Below, piece by piece: positions 11,385-58,912 of a DNA stretch of 64,000 nt. The DNA is from Misgurnus anguillicaudatus (taxonomy: Eukaryota; Chordata; Actinopteri; Cypriniformes; Cobitidae). The translations under genes and the position numbers were made by a program. Position 1 is the stretch's first letter. Each line of letters opens with the position of its first letter. The notes under the pieces are model-generated. The model ran no database searches. It had not been told where the DNA came from and saw only the letters and a program-made list of their open reading frames with translations. The stretch lies in NCBI RefSeq assembly GCF_027580225.2, contig NC_073342.2, positions 16,724,001-16,788,000 on the forward strand. Reading direction: 5' to 3'.

Positions 11385-13179
11385 AGGGCCACACAGAACC
11401 AAAATCGAAAATTATTGGTATTGCAGTGTGTCATGTAGCTGTCCATCAATGTAAACAATGTGCAAAGTAGTTGAACCAAAAAGTGCACGATTAATAAAGT
11501 TATTGGCTTGTAAAGTAGGGAGTCGACTCTGAATCACTGAAACGAGTCGTCATATGGATTGAATCTCCTGCCTGACTTTATCCACATAATACGAACACTT
11601 TGCATAATAATCTCCGCCTACAGCCTTGCCTGTGAGAAACGAAAACTATGACCTCCCCACACCAAGTTAGTGTGTAAACATCATATAACGCTGTGTTTTC
11701 AGTTTGTGTTGTTTTCACTACCAAAGGATGAATCTGTGGTTAAAATTATTTTTAATGGAGGGATATACTAAACATTTGGCTGTGAAGAATCAGTGGTTAA
11801 AATTACTTTTTCACGGAGGGATTTACTAGAAGTTTGGCTGTGAAGAATCAGTGGTGAAAATTACTTTTTCATTGAGGGATTTATTAAACGTTTGTCAATG
11901 AAAGATGGTTCAGTACCCACTTTATTTGGAACAACATGCGTCTCCTAACCACAACCTGTAAGTATGATTATAGCTACATACATGCTTAAATGAGTGTAAA
12001 AACTTTAATGTCTGTCATCGTTTTTATAACTTGGACTAATGATGAATGATGTGTATTGATGTCAGTGTTTAAAATATACACTGTCAAAAATAAAGGTACA
12101 AAGCTGTCACTGGGGCAGTACCCTTTAAAAAAGGTCCTAATATGTACCATTTAGGTACAAATATGTACCTTTAAAGGTACATTTTGGCAGTTCAAAGTAC
12201 TAATATGCACTCTTTGGGTACAAAGGTGTACCTTTTTGAAAGGGTACTGTCCCAGTGACAACTTTTGTACCTTTATTTCTGAGAGTGTACTGTCAGGGAG
12301 TCACGTTAGCAAGCAGCTAATGCATGTGCACTTAGTGTATACATTTTTGCTATGGTCCGGTTAGCTTACATACTTGCTTAAATGAGTGTAAAATGTTAGT
12401 TTCCGTCGTCGTTTTTATTGCCTGGATTAATAATGAATGATGTCGATGTTTAAACTTTTAATATACTGTCATACCATCACGTTAGCAAGCGGCTAACACA
12501 TGCTGCACTTACGGTTCTGCTATAACCTGGTTAGCTGACATAAATGCTTAAATGAGTATAAAATGTTAGTTTCTATCGTTGTTTTTATTGCTTGGATTAA
12601 TGATGAATGATGTGTATTGATGTCGATAATGTCTTCGCAGTAAATCATGTTAGCACTAGGTCAATACTGCCCTACAAAGGCAAAAGGCAGTAACTTCGTT
12701 TTTGGTCGAAAATTAGTTATTTATATTTTTAGGACATTCAAGTCCTCCTTTACTTTGTTGTTTTTTGAGAAAATAAAAATCAAGAAGAAAATAACTGACA
12801 ACTAAAGTCACTAAAAAGTCTAAACTTTAAAGTCATTTTTCTCAGTTCTACACTCTAGCGAGTTAAGGTCTTTTGCCTTTGTAGGGAAGAATACATGTTG
12901 CGCTATTGTTAGTCTGTGCCACTGGTCTGTGGTCTGTGTGGAGACTGTGTCAGTTGACCAATCAGAGCAGAGCAGGCTACTGAAAGGTGGGGTTTAGGCA
13001 GACTGAGTCGTTGAACGGCTTCACACGAATCGTTTGGGGATCTCTGAAAAATGGGGTATTTAAATTTATATTTTGAGAAAAATACAGTGTTTTTTGACCT
13101 TGCATGCATTTAAACCTGTTTTCCAGGACTTATAAGCAATGATAGGATGCTTAAAATTTGCATCTTACTGGCTCTTTAA
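11381..13179. mobile_element. Large TTAA-bordered repeat with internal tandem repeats
   Basis: The ends TTAAAGGGCCACAC and CTGGCTCTTTAA form short inverted repeats. Inside are three ~60-bp tandem units (about 11733-11910, motif GAAGAATCAGTGGT) and three ~185-bp tandem units starting near 11967, 12361 and 12529 (motif GCTTAAATGAGT...GGATTAATGATGAATGATG). The first 185-bp unit is interrupted by the palindromic MITE at 12079-12290. No protein coding is evident. Confidence 0.6.
12079..12290. mobile_element. Palindromic MITE family P (GTACCTTT type), complete copy
   Basis: It is almost entirely self-complementary: ACACTGTCAAAAATAAAGG at the left pairs with CTTTATTTCTGAGAGTGT at the right, with repeated GGTACAAA / TTTGTACC blocks. 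Partial or split relatives occur at 28977-29042 with 30576-30625, at 35161-35290, about 45655-45770, and 53006-53103 with 55144-55266. Confidence 0.85.
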
Positions 13180-14017
13180 GGGTAATGCGCAGTGATACAC
13201 AGAATCGTTGGGTACAGCGGTCATACCTGTGTTTTATCATAAATAAACCACAGTTATTGACCAATCAGAATCAAGATCTGGAACTAACTGTCTTTTAAGT
13301 ACATACATTAATGACACATGGCTCCAAAACTTTTATATACTAAATCATGGCTGCAAAACAAGTAAAGTACCAGTATCTTTACATCACAAATCATTGTTAA
13401 TTAGTCCTGTCTATAACACGTGCAAGGCTGTTATGCAATAATGTTGTTTTGTGCTGCATACAACAAGCAAATAATGTCTAATTAATTCCCCAGGATAAAG
13501 AATGCACCGCATAATTTAAAAACCCGGAGCTGGATAATATTTTTGTTTTATAGGAAACCATATATCACCCACCATACACTGACATACAGTAACTGTAAAA
13601 GGACTTCAGTAGGTGTCCGTGTATGTTTATCTGCCAACAGTAGAGTTATGTGGTAAATCTACTGGCAGCTTTTTAGCGTTAAAGTGCATGTGGGTGCAAT
13701 TTCCTTTCCACGCTTTAAGATTTTAATTGGTGGTACCCTTCAAGCGAAAGTCGACAAATGCCTTCTGCCTCTTGAATTCTGTCTCGGTGGCTGGTGATTG
13801 TAAAGGTCGGAGAGAAAACCTACACTGACAGGCCTGATGAATGATGGAGCCGTCTGAGCGAGGCACTGGGGAGAGACTAACACTGCTGGTTTTCTCCAGT
13901 GCGTTATTGCAAATGACATTTAGGGTTCCAGTTTGGCTTTGGCTGAATTTAAAGCATACAATGATGAGTGTACTTATATACATACATACACGAAGACATT
14001 TACATGATGAGAAGTGT
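13180..14017. other. No gene or defined element seen
   Basis: Mixed AT-rich sequence with short low-copy fragments, for example a GATTGGT-containing stretch at about 13250-13290 related to 16240-16290 and 21840-21930. There is no spliced homology to any protein. Confidence 0.5.
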
Positions 14018-14390
14018 AATGCTGCGTTCACACCAGCCGTGGTAGAGGTGTCAAGCGCGAGTGATTTCAATGTTAAGTCAATGTAAAGACGCGTTGACTA
14101 ACGTCTGGAGGTCTCGCGGCGCGAATGAGGCGCTTAGCGCAGCGCGGTAGACGCGATTCCGCCTCATTGAAAAATGCGCAGCGTTAACCAATCAGGAGCT
14201 TGCTCAACAGTGACGTGATTACAGGAAGCGAGCGGAGTTGCAGAAGCCCCTCCCATGAAGCAAATTTCTGCGTGAATGTCTCAATGACTAGAATTTCACG
14301 CGCGAATGAAGCGAGTAAACTCAAAATGTTCAAGCGGCAAACTAGACCCGAATTTGACGCCTTAAACGCGGCTGGTGTGAACCCACAGTA
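14018..14390. mobile_element. MITE family A, copy 2
   Basis: It starts TAATGCTGCGTTCACACCAG and ends GGCTGGTGTGAACCCACAGTA, with ATTTCAATGTTAAGTCAATG shared with copy 1. No nested insertion. Confidence 0.85.
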
Positions 14391-15533
14391 ACCATTGTGA
14401 CTCTGTGATGCAGGTCTGTTTGTCCAACCACTGGCAGAATGGCTCGTATTCGAAACAGGCGGTCAATATTTTTACAATTTCGTTGTTTAATGTATTGCAT
14501 TTCCATTCCTTTGCAATTTCATATGGGTTTTTAGTTTGATGGTTTTTAATTTAAGAGTAAATTATGATCTTTGACAGTGTCAGGGTGGGACAGGGAAATG
14601 ACTTATGGGGAGCATTTAAATTTTTGAGGAGGCTCACATTCGTCACTTTATCGTAATTAATACCAGACTGCAAGTTAGTAGATGAATTCTAATATCTAAG
14701 AAGCAGCTGTAACTGTAATTTCTGTTGCAGAGAATAATCATTCAAGTAATATGAATGACAGACTTTTATTTGCTCAGATCAAGAACCGCTTATCTAAAAC
14801 CCAATAATAAGTTACAGAGGGAATCCATGGTGATTTACTTGACAAATTAACATCATGACTAAGCTTTATGCCAGTTGTGATGCTTTTGAAGGAGAAGAAA
14901 TTATATAGGCCTACATAGTTTTACAGTATAATGGATAAACATTACATTAAACATTACATTTCCTGAGAACACAAATACACTTAGAGCATTTAAAGCTTGA
15001 ATGCACTTTTGGATAAAAGCGTCTGCCAAATGCATAAATAAGTTGCTATGATTTATTTTTTTGTGGAGTGCTTGTTGTAAAATAACATGACCTGTTTACT
15101 TTAGTTCTGTATTTTCTCTATTTTATGTGTCTTTCTGTCACTGTTTGATATCGCTTGCTTTATTCTCTCATACACCCAGCCATTTTATTTGACTTTCAAA
15201 CAAATCTTGTGGGCGCTAACCTAAAACACTCAAAACATTGGTTTGTTTTGGAATTTTTGGTTTGATGTATATCAAAATCTACAATGTTAATATTAAATGT
15301 GGGTGATCTATTCATTTGCCTTATATTGGGATTAAACTCAATTGCTAATTGCTATTTTGCATTTTCGTTATGTAAGTGTCAGTTTAGGAAGACCCAAACG
15401 ATTCGGGCCCCCTTGGAGGGGGGGATTTACCGAAGGTCACGGTGATCCAATAGGCTTTGAACTCAAATAAACATGCATAAAATGTTCCAGTTATAATTTT
15501 ATTAAAACATATTTTTTATATTAACATTTATAC
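14391..15533. other. No gene seen; AT-rich sequence with a SINE tail fragment
   Basis: Only a short SINE-type tail (about 15003-15045, TTTTGGATAAAAGCGTCTGC) and a GC-rich block GGGGGG at about 15415-15425 stand out. No exon-like segment was recognised. Confidence 0.5.
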
Positions 15534-16236
15534 AGGGTTTTCACGGGTCCTTGAAATCCTTGAATCTGGGGTTAAAAATTCAAGGCCCTGGGAAGTTTTT
15601 GAAAATATACATACATAGATACAGATCATTGAAACTGCTTAAATCTATTTTATGCAAGAAGTTTTCTGGAAAAAATCCATATTATTCCCTGTGTAGTGTA
15701 GGATAATATCATAAAATTCTTTTAACTTTTTTAAGCACACGTGCTAAACTGTTCGCTTTAAATGCTTATATCTTCTGTATGCGAATGTACCAAAATTCTT
15801 TTTTGCATAGTTGTGTTTGACACATGAAAACGTCTCGGTTACATTTGTAACTGTTGTTCCCTGAGAAGGGAACAAGACGCTGCGTCTCCCTTGCCATACT
15901 TCCTGCGTCCCTGTAACGTCGTCTTTGGCAATATTTCAGATAGCGATATACTTCCTGGTTCCCGCGTCACCCTGTCTTTGTCATTAAGCTTCGTCATTGG
16001 TTGAATTTGATATACACATTCAGACACACTTACCCCTGGAGACGTCCCCAAAATGTCACCGCAGTGACGCAGCACCAGTTCCCTCGAAAGGAAACTGTAA
16101 CAATGTATCTGAAAAGGTAACACGATGTAACCTTGCTCTCACTTGAAATGTGTCCCCACATTTAGTCCTTAAATTTGAGGGTATTGGACCTGGAAAGGTC
16201 CTTGTTACTTGAAGTTAACTAAGGTGCGGAAACCCT
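15534..16236. mobile_element. Element with CAGGGTTTTCACGGGTCC end, containing a nested repeat
   Basis: The ends CAGGGTTTTCACGGGTCCTT and GGTGCGGAAACCCTG form an imperfect inverted repeat of hAT type; TTTATA flanks both sides but is not a clean 8-bp duplication. Nested at about 15832-16135 is a repeat with TTCCCTGAGAAGGGAACAAG near one end and a degenerate mirror (AGTTCCCTCGAAAGGAAACT) near the other, a type common in cyprinids. Confidence 0.6.
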
Positions 16237-16344
16237 GTTTATAACACGAGGCTGTTGATTGCTTTATTCTGATTGGTTGAGAATTTTTCAATAAACGCAC
16301 ACCTGACCTGTCAAATGTCTTAAAATAACCACCAGAGCAAAATC

Positions 16345-16902
16345 TTAAAGAGCACCTATTTCATTGCTAAAAAACAATGTTATGTTGTGCATTTGGAATA
16401 ATACAATGTATTCGCGTGGTTTATGGTTAAAAAACACATTATTTTCCACATATCGTACATTTTTGTAGCTCCAGATTTCACTTTCTTCCTGAAACGCGCG
16501 GATTTGAAAAGCTCAGTGTCCCTGATTGGCCAGCTAATCTGTACATTGTGATTGGCCTGAATACCTCTGACGTCAGCCGGAAATGTGACGCCCCTTACCA
16601 TGTTTAAAGGATGCAGTCACAATGCAATGCTAACAGGAGTAAACTTACAGGCTGTGAGTCCAAGCGGAAGGAATTATGATAATGTCGGTCTTGTCTACAT
16701 CACCAATCCCAGGAAGTAAACTGTTGCCTACAATCCGTGTGTTTGTTGTAGTCCAAGAAAAATTAGATTTACGTTGGAGACGATAATTGGGGTCATCGTT
16801 TACTTTGGGTTTTGCACCTTTTGCATATCGTTAGCATGTACTAATACACTTACACACCAAAGAAAATGTAAAATCGTGAATCGGACCATTGGTGCTCTTT
16901 AA
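16345..16902. mobile_element. MITE family C (TTAAAGAGCACC type), copy 1
   Basis: Bordered by TTAA, with ends TTAAAGAGCACCTATTTCAT and GGACCATTGGTGCTCTTTAA. It contains ATTGGCC and GACGTCAGCCGGAAATGTGA landmarks shared with 36263-36806 (opposite orientation) and 40537-41220. Confidence 0.82.
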
Positions 16903-17631
16903 CAATGTCTGTGGTAAACATGGTATAAGTGGAATAATTGACTCCGGTCCTTTGAATTATTTAAAAATAATGCACAATTTAACAGCCTGTCATCAATTCC
17001 TTACATAAAATAATTATTTCAATTTTACTCGTTTTATCTCAACGTACTTGTCAACGTAAGAGCAAAGTTAATTGCAAAAGGTAGATGTAGAGGGTTGGGG
17101 GTGGCTTAGATTGTCATATATGTACTTCGGGTGGGCGCCACAGGGAACAAGGTTGGGAACCACTGTGTTATACAGTCTGACATTTCAATGTACTGCTGTG
17201 CACAACATCATCCAGAGACAAAATACAAACATGCTCAGTCTTGTCATATCGGGACTGTTAAATACATTCAGTGAACCTCGTCACATCACAAAAGGTCACA
17301 GAGGACATTTTGTATTTGGAGAAGAGGCACAAAAGATGCAGTAACAGAAAAACATTAATCGTAATATTAAAAACTCTTAAAGTTAACATTTAACCAAAAT
17401 TGACTCTTATAAATTTCCAAATACACGTGGCTAAGTTGACTGTGAAGGATTCAGTAGTGCAAGTTATTTAAATGTCTTGGTCATATTTCATCAAATTGCT
17501 TTGCTCCGCCTCAGAATTTTTTTTTATAACACGTAGACCGTTTAATGTTAACCAAATGGTAAATAGCTGTGGCTCAATTGGGTTTGATTTCAGGAAAAAC
17601 ACACAAATTATTAAATGTACGGTATAGCTTA

Positions 17632-17938
17632 CAGGGCTCCAGACTGCCACCAAAAGGGAGCATTTTGCCACCAAGATTTTACATCCAGTTGCACATGTGC
17701 GACCAGTAAATTGTACCTTTTTTTGTTATGTGACACTGAATTAGAAAACAGCACATTGTACTTTCTGCATCTATCATTAAATTATTTATTAGTAATAAAG
17801 TGGAAATTAGTAGAAATGTGAATATTTGGATAGCATGTTGATTTACAGTGTGTGCCCCTAAATTTTCTGGTTGCGCCCCTAAAATTTTCAGTTGGGGGCC
17901 ACTGTGCTCCTAGTGAAAAAAGTTAGTCTGGAGCCCTG
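17632..17938. mobile_element. Short hAT-like element (307 bp)
   Basis: TIRs are CAGGGCTCCAGACT and AGTCTGGAGCCCTG, perfect over 14 bp. Flanks share GCTTA only, so the target duplication has decayed. Confidence 0.75.
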
Positions 17939-18659
17939 GCTTAAATGCGCCGGAAGTCGCTTTGGATAAATGTGTCTGCAAACAGCGTAAATGGAAAAGC
18001 TATTTAGTAATTTAGCAATTGTGGTTAGTTATAAACAACCAGTGGAATGTGAGTAAGAGACATTGAGTTAGAAATGTTTATTCTTTATGGTTTATGTGAT
18101 ATGCAAGTTTCACTATTAGGTGTTACTTTTACTTTGTTATAATAGTTAACGTTTTTTGTGTTGTGTTTGAAGAATGACACTTTCTTGTTTCTTTTGTCAG
18201 CATTAGTTTAGGTTTCTTTCTTTTTGATGCTTATTCAGTGCTCTCAACCGTGAACGAACTCTTGGCTTTTATGTTTAATGTACAGTCTGAAATGAAAGGG
18301 AGTCAATGGTGCACAATTTGCCTTGACCTTTATGCTGTTTTTTTTAACATTGTGTCATTTTAACAGTCTGACAAGCATCAGTTGAACAAATGCACAATAT
18401 TCGCTGGACTAAAGCACATTAGGAATCTTCTTGTCAAGAGCTGTTTCACTATATAGGGTTACTGAGTTGCCTTCGTGGGTTTTTGGATGATTTCAAGTTT
18501 GATTTCAGTCTGTCAGAGATAAATAAATTAAAAAAGAATCATTTTGGGTGGGGGTCTAAAGCTATTATGAATTCTGACTTATTAACACTGACTTACCTGT
18601 CACCTGTTTATTACACGGAATGCCTGAGTTTACTTAAATATTTTGGATGTATTGTTTTT

Positions 18660-19920
18660 ATCGAATCATGACAAACTATATATCGTTGGAAAGGTCTTAG
18701 CCTCTAGAATACAGATATCATCAGTGTTTATAAAATAAATTATGCAGGGAGAGTAAGCGCTTCATTTATGATAAGAGTGTGCCTCAAAATATTGATAATC
18801 CTGCTAAATGTCACTGTTTGCCAGCGGGACGCCTATGTTTACTTCAGTGTTTTGCATGTGAATTTTCATCTAATCATGACAAACTATATATCATTGGAAA
18901 ACTCTAAAAGTGTAGTTTTCATTTGGCATCAACATTTTCAGAAAAGTATGACGTACTGAGAGTCAGTTTCTAAAGTGTCATAGGCCCACAGGTGGGTCCA
19001 ATTTGTTATTACATATTTAAAACACTAATACCCTGTTCTAAACCTAAAAATCTTGACAAACTATATATCACTGGAAAGCTCTAAGAGTGTATTTTTCATA
19101 TATCATCACCATTTTGCGGATAAAATGACGTTGTGAGAGCCAGTTTCTAAAATGTCATAGGCCCACATATTTAAAACACTAATACCCTGTTCTAAACTAT
19201 ATATCACTGAAAGCTCTCAGAATGTAATTTTCCTATTTCAAGGTGGGTGTGCCTCATAAGCCTTGAAAAGTGAAGCCTCTGGCTTTTTGATCGCCCCCTG
19301 GTGGCTGGCTGCAGTACAAGCCATAAACCCCGCCCTCTCCATTCAAACGAATGGGGCTCTAAATAAAAAAAAATATTTACACTTTCATGGTCCTTTCAAG
19401 TAGTTGTTATCACGCTGATATATGTTCAAGTGTTCATTATTGTGGTAAGTTTCATTTTAGCTTGTAATTTAATGCTATAGAAACGGGGCGTGTTGTTATG
19501 ATTGGCGTGGTTGAATTGGTCGCGTGAGCATTTGGGCGGAAGTTTGATTCTGGGGCTCCGCCTCTGGCTCCACGGACGATTCCTTCTGCGCATGCCTTGG
19601 CCCCAAACTGACGTTTTTACATTTTTGGCTTCAATTCATTACAATGGTGGGAGGCGACGTAGAGTCGTCCATCTTTTTTTACAGTCTATGTTTCAAGGTC
19701 ATCTGATAATAGAAATGATGTAGTGACAGTTTTTTTGTTCCATGACCCTGCCCCCCCATAGGAATGCATATTAATTTTATATATTCATAACACTATATTC
19801 TATTATACATTTTCAAAAATGTTGATAAAATTTGTATCATTGAAAGATCTAAGAATGTAGTTTTGATATTTCAAAAACTTTTGGCAGTAGTAATAATGTA
19901 GTGAGAGTAATTTATTAATT
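18660..19920. repeat. Diverged tandem repeat array, motif ACAAACTATATATC..TTGGAAAG
   Basis: Units begin near 18668, 18875, 19053 and 19193, with a weaker one near 19818, each followed by a CTCTAAGAGTGTA-like stretch. The spacing is about 140-210 bp. The array is broken by a 19258-19700 repeat related to 48870-49330 (shared GAAAAGTGAAGCC, GATCGCCCCC, ATAAACCCCGCC, TTTTTTTACAGTCTATG). Confidence 0.65.
19258..19700 (+). mobile_element. Dispersed repeat family G, copy 1
   Basis: It runs from CCTTGAAAAGTGAAGCC to TTTTTTTACAGTCTATG, interrupting the local tandem array. The second copy at about 48870-49330 has the same orientation and landmarks. An open frame from 19502 is not conserved as protein and is judged non-coding. 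Confidence 0.65.
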
Positions 19921-20727
19921 TGTGACAAGAGTATGCCGCAAACCAATGACACCTAGTGGCATTTGTTGGTAAAACCACAAAAAAAGTGACACAAACCTTA
20001 TTTCTTGTGATTTTACTTGAAATTTGAACTACTTGAGACTTGTGGCTTTATGTTTACAGTATTTCTGTTGTGAAACATTTACATTTTTATAATTTTATTT
20101 ATAAAATTAATATGTTATGGCATTTTTTATTAAAATAAATTAAAACTGCAATAAAAAAATTTCTGTTCCAGACACGTCAGTGAAAAACCTTAAATTTTCT
20201 TTTTTTAAAACAAGACCAAGATTAGGCTTCTAGACCAAAAAATGCCAGAATTATATTAATTTGAAGATGCACATTTACTTTTCATCCCCACTCTCAAAAA
20301 GGGCGTGACAGTTAAGAGATTTAGAATTGGATTCCTCATGTTAAACCTAGGCAAAGTGTCAAAAAAGCAGTTGGACGTGTGACTGAGTATTTCTGTGCCA
20401 AATGCACTTTGCCAGGGTTTATACAAGTTTTTTTCGAACATGATTTATACAAACTTGCTTTATTTCTTTTATGGCCAATTTCAGTGCAGGAAGTACAGTG
20501 GAAGTCCTTATTTGGGCACTTCACCTGGAATAGCGCACACACACCAACCAAGAGCTGACATGAAATTTATGTCACCAAGGAAGTGTGTTCAGCTTCCCAA
20601 AGAACCCAGCATTATGAAAAAAATGGATATAGTTTGTTTATCTGGGGTAGCAGCAGAGTTTTGCATGTGTGTTTGTTTAAAGCTGGATTTTGTTGAAATG
20701 GGGCGTTCCCAACCGGGATAATGAGTC

Positions 20728-21150
20728 TCATGGTGCATTCACATCTGCCGCGCTATAGGTGGCAAAAACACGCTATTTGCGCGTACTTGGACACTTGAAC
20801 ATTTGAGGAAAAATTGAACACTAGATTTTCTCGCGTGAAATTCTAGTCATTCGAGACATTGACACGGAAATTCGCATCAAAGGAGGGGCTTCTGCGACTC
20901 CGCTTGCTTCCTGTAATCACATCACTACTACAGCAAGGTCCTGATTGTTTAACGAAGCTTTGAAATCCGCCGAAGTTTTCAACTTGCGCGTTTCTCGCGG
21001 CAATGCTCAATTAAATTCCTTCAGCGCGGAACCCACCATTCGCGCTGCGCCTAACGCGTCACAGGATGCCTAATCGCGTCTTTGCATTGACTTAACATGT
21101 AAATCACTCGCGCTTGCCGCCTCTACCGCGTCTGGTGTGAACCCTGCATC
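20728..21150. mobile_element. MITE family A, copy 3
   Basis: The ends GGTGCATTCACATCTGCCGC and TCTGGTGTGAACCCTGCATC match family A, reading inversely to copies 1 and 2. The inner GC-rich GCGTC/GCGCG blocks are preserved. Confidence 0.8.
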
Positions 21151-21190
21151 AGGCGGTAAGTAAAACTGCATTAAATGTCTGTGTTTTGTT

Positions 21191-21590
21191 TAGGGATGCA
21201 CCGATATGGAAATTTTGGCTGATACCGATAACCGATACCTCTTTATATTTGGGGGCCGATAACCGATATATATAGGCCGATAAATATTCATATTATTTTC
21301 ACAATGAAAAACTCCCAGACCGCGGACATCTTGTCTTTGCGCTAGACTAGCATACTCTTCTTAAGCCCGCAACACGTGTCATCTTCGTGCTATGTCACAG
21401 AAAGCACCAATCAAAACTCCACATGGCCAGCAATGAGCAAGTGAAGTGGTTCAACAAACCAAAATAATCCATCATTTATCGGCTTTCATTTATCGGCCTA
21501 ATTTTGCTATCAGACCGATAACCGATAATATTAAAAATAAGCAGTTATCGGCCGATAACGATATGTTGGCCGATATATCGTGCATCCCTA
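21191..21590. mobile_element. hAT-like element (400 bp), TSD GTTTTGTT
   Basis: Ends are TAGGGATGCACCGATATG and CGATATATCGTGCATCCCTA. The 8-bp duplication GTTTTGTT at 21183-21190 and 21591-21598 is perfect. Internal CCGATA repeats are typical of this non-autonomous family. It lies about 0.5 kb upstream of the first shank2 coding exon. Confidence 0.93.
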
Positions 21591-22115
21591 GTTTTGTTGG
21601 CAATCGTTGTAGCGAATCATAAGTTATCCAGAGATAGTGTGTGTGGTACGCCTCCAGGTGCAATGCTTTTTTTGGAAAGTTGCTTTACAGCTGATCTGTG
21701 TTTTATAAATCTGATAAAAAGACTCTTCGGAGATATGAAGGATGTAATAATACTCTAGGTACTTAAGATTTTTCATGAGATTATCAGAAACGCTGTGTGT
21801 TATGTGACCTTTAAATGAGAATCATACCATTTTAAAGGTTTTTTATTACACAGCGCTTTGGAATACTTGATTCTGATTGGTCAGTTGTGACATTTTGAGG
21901 TTTGTTATTCCCTGTGTTATAACACAGCCTCATCCGGGTACTGTGAGTCATCTTGACAGGTGCAAACTAATGCAAACAAATTCAGTATAAATATGCATAA
22001 TTAATATTACATTTTATTTACAAATGATTAAACCAAATTCATGGTTGACTTGTCTTTGCATTATATATGTTATTTCATTTCAAGTGATGTTCAGTGTTTC
22101 TTTACAGTGTTGATC

Positions 22116-57483
<35,368 letters not shown>

Positions 57484-57552
57484 GTAAGTTTACTAAAGCT
57501 TATTGTGTGTGTCAACTGCATTGCATTTTTAGACGAAAACGTAAATGCACTC

Positions 57553-57896
57553 TAAAGGGGATCAGCGCAGCGCCACGCCGTTTTAAAAAAATCGAACACA
57601 TTGTTTTCTATGAGTTTACGCACACTGGCGCCGCCAGGTGGCTCCTGTCCGCGCCATCCAGCTTTGACTCAGGAAGTTGCTTAAATCCCTGTCGCGCCAC
57701 ACAGCGCCACTCACATAATTTAACATTAAATAACATCATATTTGTCCTAAATAATTAATGATTAACATTTAGCATTTTGACGTAGACGCTATCTGACGAA
57801 GCTCGCGCTATGTAATGTGCACCTCCGAGTTGTCCTAGACGCGGCGCGACGCTGAGCTGCGTGCCCAGTGTGCGACCCCCTTTAGAACAGATGTGT
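57553..57896. mobile_element. MITE with AAGGGG...GTGCGACCCCCTT ends, copy 2
   Basis: The right end CAGTGTGCGACCCCCTTTAG matches 50698. The left end TAAAGGGGATCAGCGC is diverged. GGCGCGACGCTGAGCTGC and GCGCCACGCC blocks pair internally. It starts 70 bp after exon 9. Confidence 0.7.
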
Positions 57897-57917
57897 TAAA
57901 ACTAGTTCTGGATTAAA

Positions 57918-58370
<453 letters not shown>

Positions 58371-58512
58371 CCCAGCAACAGAATACAGTATTCACATATC
58401 TTGTTATTATATGGAACAACACATTTTGTGTTACTTAACTCAAACCAACACAAAATGACACGGAACACAAAAAAGTGTAACAAATTAATACATCATTTTT
58501 AGATGGGTGCTA

Positions 58513-58645
58513 CGTTATGCATTTACAGATGGCATTTTATCCAATGCGATTTACAGTGCATTCAGTTTATACATTTTTATCAGTATGTGTGTTCCCTGGG
58601 AATCAACCCATAAACTTTGTCTTGCTAACACAATGCTACAGCAAC
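58513..58645 (-). mobile_element. Degraded tRNA-derived SINE-like repeat
   Basis: TTATCCAATGCGATTTACAG and GTTCCCTGGGAATCAACCCA match the 10377-10545 repeat; the B-box-like part is mutated. Confidence 0.6.
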
Positions 58646-58692
58646 ATGCAAACGTTCTCCATGTTAGAAGGCAGTATTTTTGTGTTTCACAC

Positions 58693-58912
58693 AATATCAG
58701 CCTGATCTCACGAGAATTCGTACGTATTTTACGAGTTTGCTAATTTGTATGAATTCGTACAAAGTGAATCGTACAAAACATACGATTATTATTAAAAAAC
58801 AATAACGAAAGCCACCCCTAACCTCAATGTCACAAGCAAAAATATACGAATGTGGTTGTACAAATTATTACGAATTAGCCACCTCGTAAAATTCGCCATG
58901 AGATAGCGTTGC
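58693..58912. mobile_element. CTGATCTCACGAG / ATTCGTACG inverted-repeat element
   Basis: ATTCGTACGTATTTTACGAG and GCTAATTTGTATGAATTCGT at the left pair with TACAAATTATTACGAATTAG and CCTCGTAAAATTCGCCATGA at the right. A related, damaged copy lies at about 32090-32225. Confidence 0.75.
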
